64,000 nt of DNA from Bernardetia sp. ABR2-2B. GTDB lineage: Bacteria > Bacteroidota > Bacteroidia > Cytophagales > Bernardetiaceae. Made by a program: the position numbers and the translations under genes. The notes under the pieces were generated by a model. That model was given only the letters and a program-made list of their open reading frames with translations, searched no databases and was not told where the DNA came from. Below are positions 36,417-44,797 of the stretch, in pieces (positions within the stretch are counted from its first letter, which is position 1; each line of letters begins with the position of its first letter). The stretch spans positions 767,001-831,000 of the forward strand of contig NZ_CP147020.1 of NCBI RefSeq assembly GCF_037126435.1. Direction: 5' to 3'.

Positions 36417-37838
36417 TTAAATAATAGTCATTTTCTTATCAATTTCTAATGCCATTGCTTCTTGCTGTAATTCTACTTTTAGCGTTTTGATATAATCAAC
36501 TACTTCGTCAAGATATTTATTCATATCCTTTTGAGTAACATAAGTATGAACAACATATACTTTTTCATCTACTAAACCTGCTTTTTCACTATTCCAAACG
36601 CCTTTTGCTTCTTTGCTAGTTGCTCCTCCAAAACGCTCTGCCAAAAACTTGAGTGTTTGTTCGACATACTTAGTTGTATCAATTGGCTTATCAACCGAAA
36701 TGGTAGAAGGAATAAAAACACCAATCTGATGCGTACGTTCCAAACGGTCTATAATCGAACCCAGCATTTCTTCTATCGGACGAGGGATTTTATAGTTTGA
36801 ATCTTCTGAATCTACAAGCAAAGGTAAATCTGGAATATAAGGAACATCAAAATCTGAACTTCCCTTAATCTGCGTTTTCTCATGTTCTGGACTACAACGA
36901 TTGATGATTGTAAAAATAGTGGCTTCATCACTTCGCACATGGTCACGGATTTGTTTTTGTAATCTTGGTACAACGTGCATTGCTTCTTCCAAAGGAGGAG
37001 TAACAATAATAATCTGATTGACAAACTCCAATAGCATTGCCAAATTCTCATCAATATAGGTTTGATTTTTTAGTGTAATGATGATATTCTCATAATCAGA
37101 CATCATCGAATCTAAAAATAAAGTCAGACGAGCAGAAAGAGGCAAGTCTGTGTTTTCATCTTGAGAGAGTAAAATATCATAACCTGCACTATGTTTATAA
37201 ATCTTTGCTCTTTTACGAATATTCAAATCCGAAATCAAATTTTGAGGCGTTGGATATTCTGTATAAACAGTCGTTTGTTTGGTCTGTGCGTGTAAAATAC
37301 GAGCTAAAGAGTTTCCAATATTTGTTCCTCCTGCATTTGGCGTAAGACTAAAAACCAAAATCAAACGAGCTTTTTTTGATGCCCTTGTTTGTCTTCTATT
37401 AGATTCTACCAAATATTTTCCTAACATCTTACAAAGACCAATACCGATTTGAGGATAATCATACATCATTTGTATAAAATCATCTCGCTGAATAACCAAT
37501 ACATCAACATCACTAAGAGCTGAAACAGTAGCTGAACGAGGTTGATTTTCTAATATTCCTACCTCTCCAAACGTATTTCCTGCCATCAGATAGGCAAAAA
37601 TTTGTTCTTTTCCACTTGCAATGATTTTTTTTACTGCCACAATTCCGTTGATAATCAAATACAAGCTATCACTTGCTTTACCTTGCCAAACAACTGTTTC
37701 ATCAGGAAAAAACTGACGCATTTTTGCTTTTGCAGCTATTTTTTCTAGTGCTTCTTGAGGAAGTGAAGTAAAAAGAGGAGATTGCCTAAGTGCTTCAACT
37801 TTATTAAGAGACTCTATGTTATTAATTCTATCTATCAC
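36417..37838 (-). CDS. Cyclic-nucleotide-binding domain fused to MinD/TadZ-like ATPase fold
   Basis: The 473-residue cytoplasmic protein opens with a CRP/CAP-type cyclic-nucleotide-binding domain (about 20-140) with a phosphate-binding cassette GEVGILENQPRSATVSA. There is no CRP helix-turn-helix. A MinD/ParA/TadZ-like domain follows (about 155-400), beginning KKARLILVFSLTPNAGG. The deviant Walker A region FSLTPNAGGTNIGNSLA has no Lys in the usual GKT position, so ATP hydrolysis is doubtful. The last 70 residues (VYVVHTYVTQKDMNKYLDE) are a small alpha/beta tail. It may couple a second messenger to a positioning or scaffold function. No neighbour clarifies its role. Confidence 0.75.
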   Translation of the reverse strand: MIDRINNIESLNKVEALRQSPLFTSLPQEALEKIAAKAKMRQFFPDETVVWQGKASDSLYLIINGIVAVKKIIASGKEQIFAYLMAGNTFGEVGILENQPRSATVSALSDVDVLVIQRDDFIQMMYDYPQIGIGLCKMLGKYLVESNRRQTRASKKARLILVFSLTPNAGGTNIGNSLARILHAQTKQTTVYTEYPTPQNLISDLNIRKRAKIYKHSAGYDILLSQDENTDLPLSARLTLFLDSMMSDYENIIITLKNQTYIDENLAMLLEFVNQIIIVTPPLEEAMHVVPRLQKQIRDHVRSDEATIFTIINRCSPEHEKTQIKGSSDFDVPYIPDLPLLVDSEDSNYKIPRPIEEMLGSIIDRLERTHQIGVFIPSTISVDKPIDTTKYVEQTLKFLAERFGGATSKEAKGVWNSEKAGLVDEKVYVVHTYVTQKDMNKYLDEVVDYIKTLKVELQQEAMALEIDKKMTII

Positions 37839-38103
37839 GGCAATTTTTTTTTAAACTGTTAGGCAGGAATACAAATATTAGAATGAACTCTAAAGTTACT
37901 ATTTTTATTAGTAAAATGGTAGATTTTTTTTGTAAAATAGATAACCTCTACTTAGCTTTTATTTTCCATAATTAATAGTTGTAGGTTTTGTTTTTGATTG
38001 TGTAAGATAAGTAAACTTCCTTTGAGATTTTATAATAGAATAATTCATTGTACTTTTGTTTTATTATATCGAAAAGCAAATATTTTGGTTCTTCCATTGA
38101 GCC

Positions 38104-38124
38104 ATTCGTAATTTATAACTGAAC
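38104..38124 (+). repeat. Degenerate heptamer array upstream of DUF3109 gene
   Basis: Three in-phase units, ATTCGTA, ATTTATA and ACTGAAC, end two bases before the ATG. The last unit is identical to the one next to the mutS2 start. Confidence 0.55.
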
Positions 38125-38126
38125 AA

Positions 38127-38699
38127 ATGATTCCTATAAAAAATACTCTTGTTAGTGATAATGTAGCTTTTACTCAATTTGTTTGCAATCTTAGCAAATG
38201 CAAAGGCGCATGTTGTGTAGAGGGCGAAATGGGCGCACCCTTAGAAGATGATGAACGACATATTTTAGAAGATATTTACGAAGATGTAAAACCATTCTTG
38301 ACCAAAGAAGGTATTGAAGCCATAGAAAAAAACGGAAAGTACGTATTAGATGAAGACAATGAGTTCTCAACGACTTTGATAGAACGCAATACAGCTTGTG
38401 CCTATGTTACCTACGACGAAAAAGGAATTACAAAATGTGGAATAGAAAAAGCCTACGAAGCAGGAAAAATAGATTATCAAAAGCCTATTTCGTGTCATTT
38501 GTATCCAATCCGTGTAACAAAATACGCTAGTTTTGATGCTGTAAATTATGACGAATGGGAAATTTGCACACCTGCTTGTAGCCTAGGTAAAGAGTTAAAA
38601 GTACCTGTTTATAAGTTTTTGAAAACTCCTTTGATTAGAAAATACGGAACAGAATGGTACGATGAATTAGCTACTTTTATAGAAAAAGAATTATTGTAA
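38127..38699 (+). CDS. DUF3109 family Cys-rich protein
   Basis: The 190-residue cytoplasmic protein has eight or more conserved Cys: [11 protein letters not shown] near the N-terminus, NTACAYV and KCGIEKA in the middle, CHLYPIRV and [10 protein letters not shown] toward the C-terminus. This is the DUF3109 pattern, related to the YkgJ zinc/iron-cluster family. It probably binds a metal cluster; no enzymatic role is known. It is preceded by a degenerate heptamer array and stands alone. Confidence 0.88.
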   Translation: MIPIKNTLVSDNVAFTQFVCNLSKCKGACCVEGEMGAPLEDDERHILEDIYEDVKPFLTKEGIEAIEKNGKYVLDEDNEFSTTLIERNTACAYVTYDEKGITKCGIEKAYEAGKIDYQKPISCHLYPIRVTKYASFDAVNYDEWEICTPACSLGKELKVPVYKFLKTPLIRKYGTEWYDELATFIEKELL

Positions 38700-38735
38700 T
38701 TTGAACTTTTCTTATAAGTAATTGAGCAAAATTAA

Positions 38736-38814
38736 ACAAAACCCACGATTAAAATCGGGGAAAAAGCTTTCCTGCTGTTGTTGGTGTTTTAGCGATAGCG
38801 ACACCAACAACAAG
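38736..38814. repeat. Half A-B element (palindrome B) joined to C-family hairpin, copy 2
   Basis: Palindrome B (ACCCACGATT/AATCGGGG, 38741-38760) has one arm worn. It is followed by the C hairpin GTTGTTGGTGT/ACACCAACAAC (38777-38812) with loop TTTAGCGATAGCG. The upstream AAGTAATTGAG box also occurs at copies 1 and 2 of the A-B element. Confidence 0.75.
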
Positions 38815-38842
38815 AAATCCTAAACCCTATATTAAACTTGAA

Positions 38843-41491
38843 TTAATTATCAATTTCAGAAAGCTGTTTTATGGCTGCTTGTGTAGCATAATGTTGTTCT
38901 CCATTACTCTGGACTAAAATATCTATGGCTTTTTGAAGATATGCTTTCCCTTTTTCTTTTTCATTCAAGGAAATATAACAACTTCCTAGACGAAAATTGA
39001 CCATTCCTCTATAATAATGAATCGTTGGAATTGGAGGAGACGATAGCAATTCATCTGCTTTTTGAGCATCTTGCATCGCTTTTTGAGGTTGGTTTTTTCC
39101 TAACAAAATTTCTGTTCTAGCCAAAAGGGGAACACCAGTAACATAATGATTTTCTCCAAAAAGCTGTTTATAGATTTCATTTGCTTGATTGACAAAAACT
39201 AATGCAGAATCAAATTTATTTAATTTTGTATAATAAAAGCCCACATTTAGTGCTGCTGCTGCTGTTTTGTCATTTTTCTCTCCATATTTACTCAAAAATC
39301 CATTGTAAGAACGCAATGCAATTGGCTTTCCCAAATCGTGCCTTCCTTGAGCTGCGTAAACGGCTGCCAAATTATTGAGTGCAGTAAGTGTGTGTTTGTG
39401 TTCCATTCCTAACTCCTCTTCCATAACTTTAAGAGCTTCTTGATTTATGGTTTCGGCACGAATGAGATTTTGCTTTTTGAAATAGACAGAAGCCATATTT
39501 ACTTTTACAAGTGCTAATCCGACTGAATCTTGATTTACTTTTTGCTTGATAAATAATTCTCTCTCATATAACGAAAGAGCTTCATCTAGCCTTCCCATTT
39601 GATTGGCAATCAGTCCACGAAATGATAAATTATTTCCATAATCGGCTGTAAGTGTATCATTTTTTACAAAAATACCTCCTGCTTGTTTCAAAACAGAATC
39701 AGCTTTTTCTAAATCAGCTCTTGATATTTGCAGAAACAATCCATACTCATTGAGCAGAACAGCGTATTTATTATGTTCTTTTGTATATGTTTTTTCAAAA
39801 ATATCAAATCCTTCTTGAAAAATGGAGTCTGTTTTCTCAACGCTTTTACTTGTTTCGAAAGACCATGCAGCCAATTTTCTAATGCTTTCAGCTGCCTGTG
39901 GAGAGTTTTTGCCATATTGCTTGATAAACTTTGGCAATAATTTTTTTTCTAATTCAGTTCCCTCTTTTGCCAAGTTCATATTATCATACAAATCAGATAA
40001 AATAGTCAGAAGTTCAGTTTGAAGTGCTGGTTGGTTTTCCAAATTTCTAAATACTTTCTTTTCACTTGCTTTCAAAAACTCACTCACTTTTATATCTTTT
40101 CCTTCTGAATCTGAAAGTCTCGGGTCTGGACTTTTAAACAAATCTGTTATGAATGCTAATGTTTGTTCTGCTCGTTGTTTTTCTTTTTTTGTCTTATAGG
40201 CTTGATAAGTTGTTCCAAATATTCCACCAACAAGAGCCAAAAAAAGCAGTACAAAACCTACCCAAGCTAATTTGTTTCGTTCGAAAGCCTTTCGTGTTTT
40301 ATACCCCCAAGAATTAGGCTTTGCTATAATAGGACGTTTTTGTAAATACCTTTCAATATCTTCTGCAAGTTGCTCGGCAGATTGATAGCGCCTTTCAGGT
40401 TCGGAGCGAAGAGCCATCAAGACAATAGATTGTAATTCAGATTTTAAGACTCTTTTGAGTTGTTTTTTGTCTGTTTTTCGTTCTTTAGCCACTTTTTTGG
40501 CTTCTTTTTCTGAAAACTCTTCATAAATCTTGGAAGGTGTTGGAGGTTGAGAAGTTGTAAGTTTCTTTTCCCATTCTAAAACAGATTCATTTTTATCAAA
40601 AATAAATGGTCTTCTTCCACTAAGTAGTTCAAATAAAAGGATTCCTAATTGATAAATATCACTAGATGTGCTGATGGCTGCACCTTGTATTTGTTCTGGA
40701 CTTGCGTATTCAGGCGTAAGAAGGCGCATTGCCGTTTTAGTTCTCAAATCGTTATCTTCTCCTAGCACTTTAGCAATTCCGAAGTCTAATAATTTTAATG
40801 AATTACGTATGTTTTTAGAATTGTTTTCTGGGTTTTTTTCTACTAGAATATTTGAAGGTTTCAAATCTCTATGAATGACTAAGTTTCTGTGTGCGTGTTG
40901 TAATGTTCTACAAATTTGGACAAAAATTTCTAAACGTTCTTTTATGGAAAGGTTATTTTCATTGCAATACTCAATAAAATCAAGACCTTCTATATATTCC
41001 ATTACAAAATAAGGCAAACCGTTTGGCGCAAGTCCACTATTCAATATTTTGGAAATATTTGGATGATTAAGTGAAGCCAAAATCTGTTTTTCAGCCATAA
41101 AGCGTCTCAAAACCTCATCAGAATCCATTCCTCGTTTGATGACTTTGATAGCTACTTTTTGCTCAAATTCGCCATCAATACGCTTTGCTAAATAAACAAC
41201 TGCCATTCCTCCACGCCCAATTTCCTTTTCAATTTGATAGACACCTACCTTTTCGCCCTCTGAGAGAAGTGTTGTTTCGGCAGCTTTTTGCCAAGCATCA
41301 GAAACTTTATCTTCTAAACCTCCAAAAAAACTATCTGCTCTTTCAGCTCCTTCCAAAAGTTTTTCAACCTCTTGTTTGAGTTCTTTATCATCTTTTGTTT
41401 TAAATGAAAGATAATTTTCTCTTTCCTCTCCTTCTAGTTCTAAAGCTTCTGAAAAAATATCTTGAATAAATTGCCAACGGTTTGCGTCCAT
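38843..41491 (-). CDS. Membrane Ser/Thr protein kinase with C-terminal TPR sensor
   Basis: The 882-residue Hanks-type kinase has an N-terminal helical segment, a glycine loop GRGGMAVVY (92-100), VAIK (Lys116), HRDLKPSN (207-214) and DFG (236-238) with a TPEYASPEQ activation/APE region. A single transmembrane helix (about 405-428) is followed by eight or more TPR repeats to the end, including a Kinesin-light-chain-like NLAAVYAAQGRH series. The kinase lies in the cytoplasm and the TPR part in the periplasm. It is unlinked to other signalling genes, and the phosphorylation target is unknown. Its start codon overlaps an ACTGATA heptamer (ACTGATATG). Confidence 0.95.
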   Translation of the reverse strand: MDANRWQFIQDIFSEALELEGEERENYLSFKTKDDKELKQEVEKLLEGAERADSFFGGLEDKVSDAWQKAAETTLLSEGEKVGVYQIEKEIGRGGMAVVYLAKRIDGEFEQKVAIKVIKRGMDSDEVLRRFMAEKQILASLNHPNISKILNSGLAPNGLPYFVMEYIEGLDFIEYCNENNLSIKERLEIFVQICRTLQHAHRNLVIHRDLKPSNILVEKNPENNSKNIRNSLKLLDFGIAKVLGEDNDLRTKTAMRLLTPEYASPEQIQGAAISTSSDIYQLGILLFELLSGRRPFIFDKNESVLEWEKKLTTSQPPTPSKIYEEFSEKEAKKVAKERKTDKKQLKRVLKSELQSIVLMALRSEPERRYQSAEQLAEDIERYLQKRPIIAKPNSWGYKTRKAFERNKLAWVGFVLLFLALVGGIFGTTYQAYKTKKEKQRAEQTLAFITDLFKSPDPRLSDSEGKDIKVSEFLKASEKKVFRNLENQPALQTELLTILSDLYDNMNLAKEGTELEKKLLPKFIKQYGKNSPQAAESIRKLAAWSFETSKSVEKTDSIFQEGFDIFEKTYTKEHNKYAVLLNEYGLFLQISRADLEKADSVLKQAGGIFVKNDTLTADYGNNLSFRGLIANQMGRLDEALSLYERELFIKQKVNQDSVGLALVKVNMASVYFKKQNLIRAETINQEALKVMEEELGMEHKHTLTALNNLAAVYAAQGRHDLGKPIALRSYNGFLSKYGEKNDKTAAAALNVGFYYTKLNKFDSALVFVNQANEIYKQLFGENHYVTGVPLLARTEILLGKNQPQKAMQDAQKADELLSSPPIPTIHYYRGMVNFRLGSCYISLNEKEKGKAYLQKAIDILVQSNGEQHYATQAAIKQLSEIDN

Positions 41492-41651
41492 ATCAGTAAT
41501 TAATAGTTGTTTTCAATCTCAATTTACGAAGAGGATTTTTAAAAAAAAGAATTTTATCATTTTTTGAATCTTTTTTTATGCTTTTTGGCTCAAAAAATGC
41601 CAACTTTACTGTAATAACAAATTTATATTATCTTTTTAAAATTCATTTTTC

Positions 41652-42395
41652 ATGAAAAAAACAAGCAGAGCAATTCGTATCTTATCATTATTTATTCTTA
41701 TTAGTGTAGTAGGTTTTTACACTAGTTGTACTTCTCAACAAATTACAGGTGTTTTGGGAAGTATTGGAGGCGTTCCTCTTACAAAAGAGGAAATTGCAAA
41801 AGCATTGAAAGATGCTCTTGTACAGGGAGTTGTAAAAGGAACTGGACTGGCTTCAAAAGATGGTGGTTATTTCAATAATGCACTTATCAAAATTCCTTTT
41901 CCAAAAGATGCAGAAAAAGTGGCTACTACTTTACGTGATTTGGGTTTGGGTTCAGAAGTAGATAGATTCGTCAAGACACTAAACCGAGGAGCAGAAGAAG
42001 CCGCTAAAGAAGCTGCTCCAATTTTTAAATCTGCTATTACTTCTATGTCTATTCAAGATGCTTATGGAATTTTGAAAGGAGATAAAGATGCAGCTACACA
42101 ATATCTTATACGTGCTACAACAGACCAACTAAAAGCAAAATTCAAACCTGTTGTTTCTAGAAATCTATCAAAAGTAAATGCAACTCGTTATTATGGCGAT
42201 TTGGTAGGAAGATATAATAAAATTCCATTTGTTCAGAATGTAAATCCAGATTTGGATGATTATGCAACTGAATTAGCTATTGAAGGACTTTTTAAATTAG
42301 TGGCAGAAGAAGAAAGTAATATTCGTAGTAATATTTCGGCTCGTTCGTCTGAACTTATGAAAAGAGTATTTGCTCAAGCTCCACAGGCACAATAA
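41652..42395 (+). CDS. DUF4197 family lipoprotein
   Basis: The 247-residue lipoprotein has a signal peptide and lipobox FYTSC (Cys26), then the DUF4197 pattern: ITGVLGSIGG, KEEIAKALKDALVQGV, FFNNALIKIPFP-like NNALIKIPFPKDAEKV and LNRGAEEAAKEAAPIF. The fold is all-helical. The family is widespread in envelope fractions but its function is unknown. It is a single-gene unit ending at the bidirectional hairpin shared with the chorismate mutase gene. Confidence 0.88.
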   Translation: MKKTSRAIRILSLFILISVVGFYTSCTSQQITGVLGSIGGVPLTKEEIAKALKDALVQGVVKGTGLASKDGGYFNNALIKIPFPKDAEKVATTLRDLGLGSEVDRFVKTLNRGAEEAAKEAAPIFKSAITSMSIQDAYGILKGDKDAATQYLIRATTDQLKAKFKPVVSRNLSKVNATRYYGDLVGRYNKIPFVQNVNPDLDDYATELAIEGLFKLVAEEESNIRSNISARSSELMKRVFAQAPQAQ

Positions 42396-42416
42396 AAATT
42401 TATTAAAGAATCAATT

Positions 42417-42464
42417 TTTAAGTTCTATCAAAATTCATTGTATGTCTTTTGATAGAACTTTTTT
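42417..42464. terminator. Bidirectional terminator between DUF4197 and chorismate mutase genes
   Basis: AAGTTCTATCAAAA pairs with TTTTGATAGAACTT around a loop of about 13 nt, followed by T run. It lies between convergent genes ending at 42395 and 42483. Confidence 0.85.
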
Positions 42465-42482
42465 ATTGAGTTTAAAATCGTA

Positions 42483-42791
42483 TTATTTACTTTGTGTTTG
42501 AATTGCCATTTGATGAATGACTTCGAAAATATCTAGGACTAAGTCAGAAGGCAAGTCTAACTCTTCTGCTATTTTTTGGCGAGAATCTAAGATAGTTTGC
42601 CATCGATTGGGTTGAAGAGTTTCTAATTTGTGTTTGCGTTTGTGTTCTCCTATTTTTTTGACAATTTCCATTCGTTGAGCTATAATTTTGATAAGTTCAG
42701 TATCAATTTTATCAATTTCTTGACGAGACTGATTTAGACAAGTTTCAGAAGAAAATAAATCAAGACCTGGTTTTTTTTGAGAAGCATTCAT
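42483..42791 (-). CDS. Chorismate mutase (AroQ type)
   Basis: The 102-residue all-helical AroQ enzyme rearranges chorismate to prephenate. It has the CM_2 pattern CLNQSRQEIDKIDTELIKI, then AQRMEIVKKIGEHKRKH and PNRWQTILDSR with the usual active-site Arg and Lys residues, and DLVLDIFEVIHQMAIQTQ. It is the second gene of the phenylalanine operon, 38 bp after prephenate dehydratase. In enterobacteria the two activities are fused as the P-protein; here they are separate. It ends at a strong terminator. Confidence 0.9.
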   Translation of the reverse strand: MNASQKKPGLDLFSSETCLNQSRQEIDKIDTELIKIIAQRMEIVKKIGEHKRKHKLETLQPNRWQTILDSRQKIAEELDLPSDLVLDIFEVIHQMAIQTQSK

Positions 42792-42829
42792 AATTGAAAT
42801 GATTTAGAGTAAAATATTATTTTTTTAGT

Positions 42830-43387
42830 TTATTTACTAGCAATTGCTAAAAATTTAGTGGCATTATTATGATGGTCATGAATATTTTTTTGGATAGCTT
42901 GAAGTCTATAATAATGAATTGCCTCAATTCCTCCAATGGCAGCCGAATCTAAGTTTTTATGTTGATTTTGTTGCTCTCCTATCCAACGAATTGCACCAGC
43001 TGTATCACTAAAATTAGTTGGAGTGATTTTTTTGTTTTTAGATAGAAAAATTCCACATTCAGCTAGGGCAACGGGGTGAGAATAAACGGTACGCAAATCT
43101 GAAACTTGAGTTCCTTTTTTTGCTGCTAAATGAAGTTGAATAGGTAAATCTATTTCTCCCAAAACCCTCAAGTTCATTGCTTCAATTTTCTCATAATTAT
43201 CAGAGACCTTTCCGACAAGTGAGTTTTCGACGGCAATCATTCCCATAGACACCCTTTTTTTTGCAACGGCATGTAATAATTCATCAAAGTTTTGACAATG
43301 CAACCACTGGTTTTTTTCTCCAAACTGTTTTTGGGCTGCAAGATGATGGAAAGAAAAAAGTTTTCCTTGGATAGCGATAGTTTTCAT
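42830..43387 (-). CDS. pheA: Prephenate dehydratase without ACT domain
   Basis: The 185-residue enzyme converts prephenate to phenylpyruvate, committing carbon to phenylalanine. The PDT domain is recognised by KTIAIQGKLFSFHHLAAQ, MGMIAVENSLVGKVSDNYE, VYSHPVALAECGIFL, NFSDTAGAIRWI and the NNATKFLAI motif (usually NxTRF). The chain stops after that motif, about 90 residues short of usual, so the C-terminal ACT domain that binds Phe for feedback inhibition is absent. Only 38 bp separate it from the next gene, leaving no room for a lost ACT part. Expression appears to be governed by the attenuator upstream. Confidence 0.88.
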   Translation of the reverse strand: MKTIAIQGKLFSFHHLAAQKQFGEKNQWLHCQNFDELLHAVAKKRVSMGMIAVENSLVGKVSDNYEKIEAMNLRVLGEIDLPIQLHLAAKKGTQVSDLRTVYSHPVALAECGIFLSKNKKITPTNFSDTAGAIRWIGEQQNQHKNLDSAAIGGIEAIHYYRLQAIQKNIHDHHNNATKFLAIASK

Positions 43388-43413
43388 AGTTTGTTTTAGT
43401 TATGTTAGTGCAC

Positions 43414-43445
43414 AAAAAAAACCCTAACTATTTAAAGTCAGGGTT
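43414..43445 (-). terminator. Attenuator terminator of phenylalanine operon
   Basis: On the minus strand AACCCTGACT pairs with AGTTAGGGTT around a six-base loop, followed by a run of eight T. It lies between the leader peptide and the pheA start, i.e. inside the 5' leader. An AGTCAGG stretch within the leader-peptide gene (43510-43516) is complementary to CCTGACT in its 5' arm and could form an antiterminator. Confidence 0.85.
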
Positions 43446-43485
43446 TAGAATTTTTTAGATGTAGTTGGTTCTTAAATTTTGACAA

Positions 43486-43572
43486 TCAACTTTCAATCTG
43501 CTTCTTCGTCCTGACTAAAGGGCTAAAAAAGTAGAAATAATAAAAGTTGAAAGAGAAAATAGTAAGAGTCAT
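43486..43572 (-). CDS. pheL: Phe/Tyr-rich leader peptide of attenuator
   Basis: A 28-codon ORF (ATG 43572, TGA 43488-43486) lies 99 bp upstream of pheA on the same strand. Residues 5-16 read IFSFNFYYFYFF: six Phe and three Tyr in twelve residues, the tail being SPLVRTKKQIES. Its position directly ahead of an intrinsic terminator and the phenylalanine operon is what is expected for a regulatory leader peptide on which ribosomes stall when charged tRNA-Phe (or tRNA-Tyr) is scarce. Reading of the role is by analogy with enterobacterial pheL. Confidence 0.85.
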   Translation of the reverse strand: MTLTIFSFNFYYFYFFSPLVRTKKQIES

Positions 43573-43609
43573 CTGTTTTTTACAAATTTGAATGTTTTTT
43601 GTATTCAGT

Positions 43610-43637
43610 TAAATATAACTGATTACCTACACACAAT
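43610..43637 (-). promoter_or_regulatory. Promoter of phenylalanine operon
   Basis: On the minus strand TTG (43637-43635), a 17-bp spacer and TATATTTA (43617-43610, one mismatch to TAnnTTTG) give a transcription start near 43603, about 30 nt before the leader-peptide ATG. Confidence 0.6.
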
Positions 43638-43891
43638 AATAAAGACTTATTTTGATTTTTGCAAGGATTATTTGGAATAATATGAAAATAAATTATTGAC
43701 ACCTCTGATAATCAATGATTTATTCAAAAAAAAAGAAAATAGATTGTTGCTTTTTTATTCTTAATTAGGTAATATTTTGTAGATTTGCGCCTTTGGAAAT
43801 TTAGAAATTTAATTTTCAGAACAAAATGAGTAAGGTCTAAAACATCTACTCCCACACTCACTAATATTATTTTTTACTAAAATCCAACTAA

Positions 43892-44797
43892 ATGGACTTT
43901 AAACGCATTTTGCTATCTTTTTTGTGTGTTCCTCTGATTTTTATCTCTACAGCTTTTAGTACATCACACTTAGAAGTTACTCACCCAACAGGTAAAACTA
44001 ATAAAGGTAAAAAAAGAAAAAAACGTTTTTCTAACCTTGTTACTACCTCTCCAACCTCAACTAATTCTTCTTCTAATTTATCCTCATCTTTCAGTTGCTT
44101 CCCCGTTTCTTTAGAATTAACTAATTTTCATTTAGTAGTTAAAGATTCTACAGATAAAGAAAACACACCTCTAGAAGCTGATAGTAAGCAAGAAGAACAA
44201 GACAATATTTTAGCTTTGCTTGATGAAGAAGCCAATCAAAAGACAAATGAAAATAATATTGATTTAGATGTAGAAGAGATTAATATGACAGATTTTTCTA
44301 CTCCTAACAATCTTTCTATTTCTCCTCAATTATTAGAAAAAGTAGTAATAAGAGAAAGGTTTATAAATTCAGTAGTTGATATTGCTGTTGCTCAAGAAGA
44401 TGTGCCTTACATACATGGAGGAAAATCACCAAAAGGTTTTGATTGCTCTGGTTTTGTATCTTATGTATATAGTCAATTCGAAATTAATCTTCCTGCTTCG
44501 TCTAGTTCGTATGATTATGTTGGTAAGAAAGTACAACTAGAAAATGCACAAGTAGGTGATGTAATCTGTTTTACAGGTAGAAATTTGCATTCTGGACGCA
44601 CAGGACACGTCGGAATTATTATTGAAAATAACCCTAATGAACCCATAAAATTCATTCATGCAGCATCTGGAAGTAGAAGGAAAGTTACATATAGTACAAT
44701 GGAAAGTAGTTATTATAAACCTCGTTTTCGCTCTGTCCGTAGGATTTCTACTCCTAGTATAAAAGAAATTTTACAAGAAATTGAAAGTGCAGAATAA
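43892..44797 (+). CDS. NlpC/P60 (C40) peptidoglycan endopeptidase
   Basis: The 301-residue protein has a signal peptide (about 1-22), a basic then Ser/Thr-rich and acidic linker (30-150), and a C-terminal NlpC/P60 domain. The catalytic triad is Cys185 in GFDCSGFV, His239 in TGHVGII and the third polar residue His256 in FIHAASG. It hydrolyses D-Glu-meso-DAP type bonds in wall stem peptides. It is divergent from the phenylalanine operon. A TAGATTTG box at 43780-43787 may be its -7 element. Confidence 0.93.
   Translation: MDFKRILLSFLCVPLIFISTAFSTSHLEVTHPTGKTNKGKKRKKRFSNLVTTSPTSTNSSSNLSSSFSCFPVSLELTNFHLVVKDSTDKENTPLEADSKQEEQDNILALLDEEANQKTNENNIDLDVEEINMTDFSTPNNLSISPQLLEKVVIRERFINSVVDIAVAQEDVPYIHGGKSPKGFDCSGFVSYVYSQFEINLPASSSSYDYVGKKVQLENAQVGDVICFTGRNLHSGRTGHVGIIIENNPNEPIKFIHAASGSRRKVTYSTMESSYYKPRFRSVRRISTPSIKEILQEIESAE

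Noticed and set aside
38843-42395. Kinase plus DUF4197 considered as a linked signalling unit
   Set aside because: They are divergent, separated by 160 bp, and the families show no known association.
42792-42829. Frameshifted ACT domain after prephenate dehydratase
   Set aside because: Only 38 bp lie between the stop and the chorismate mutase start; there is no room for an ACT remnant in any frame.
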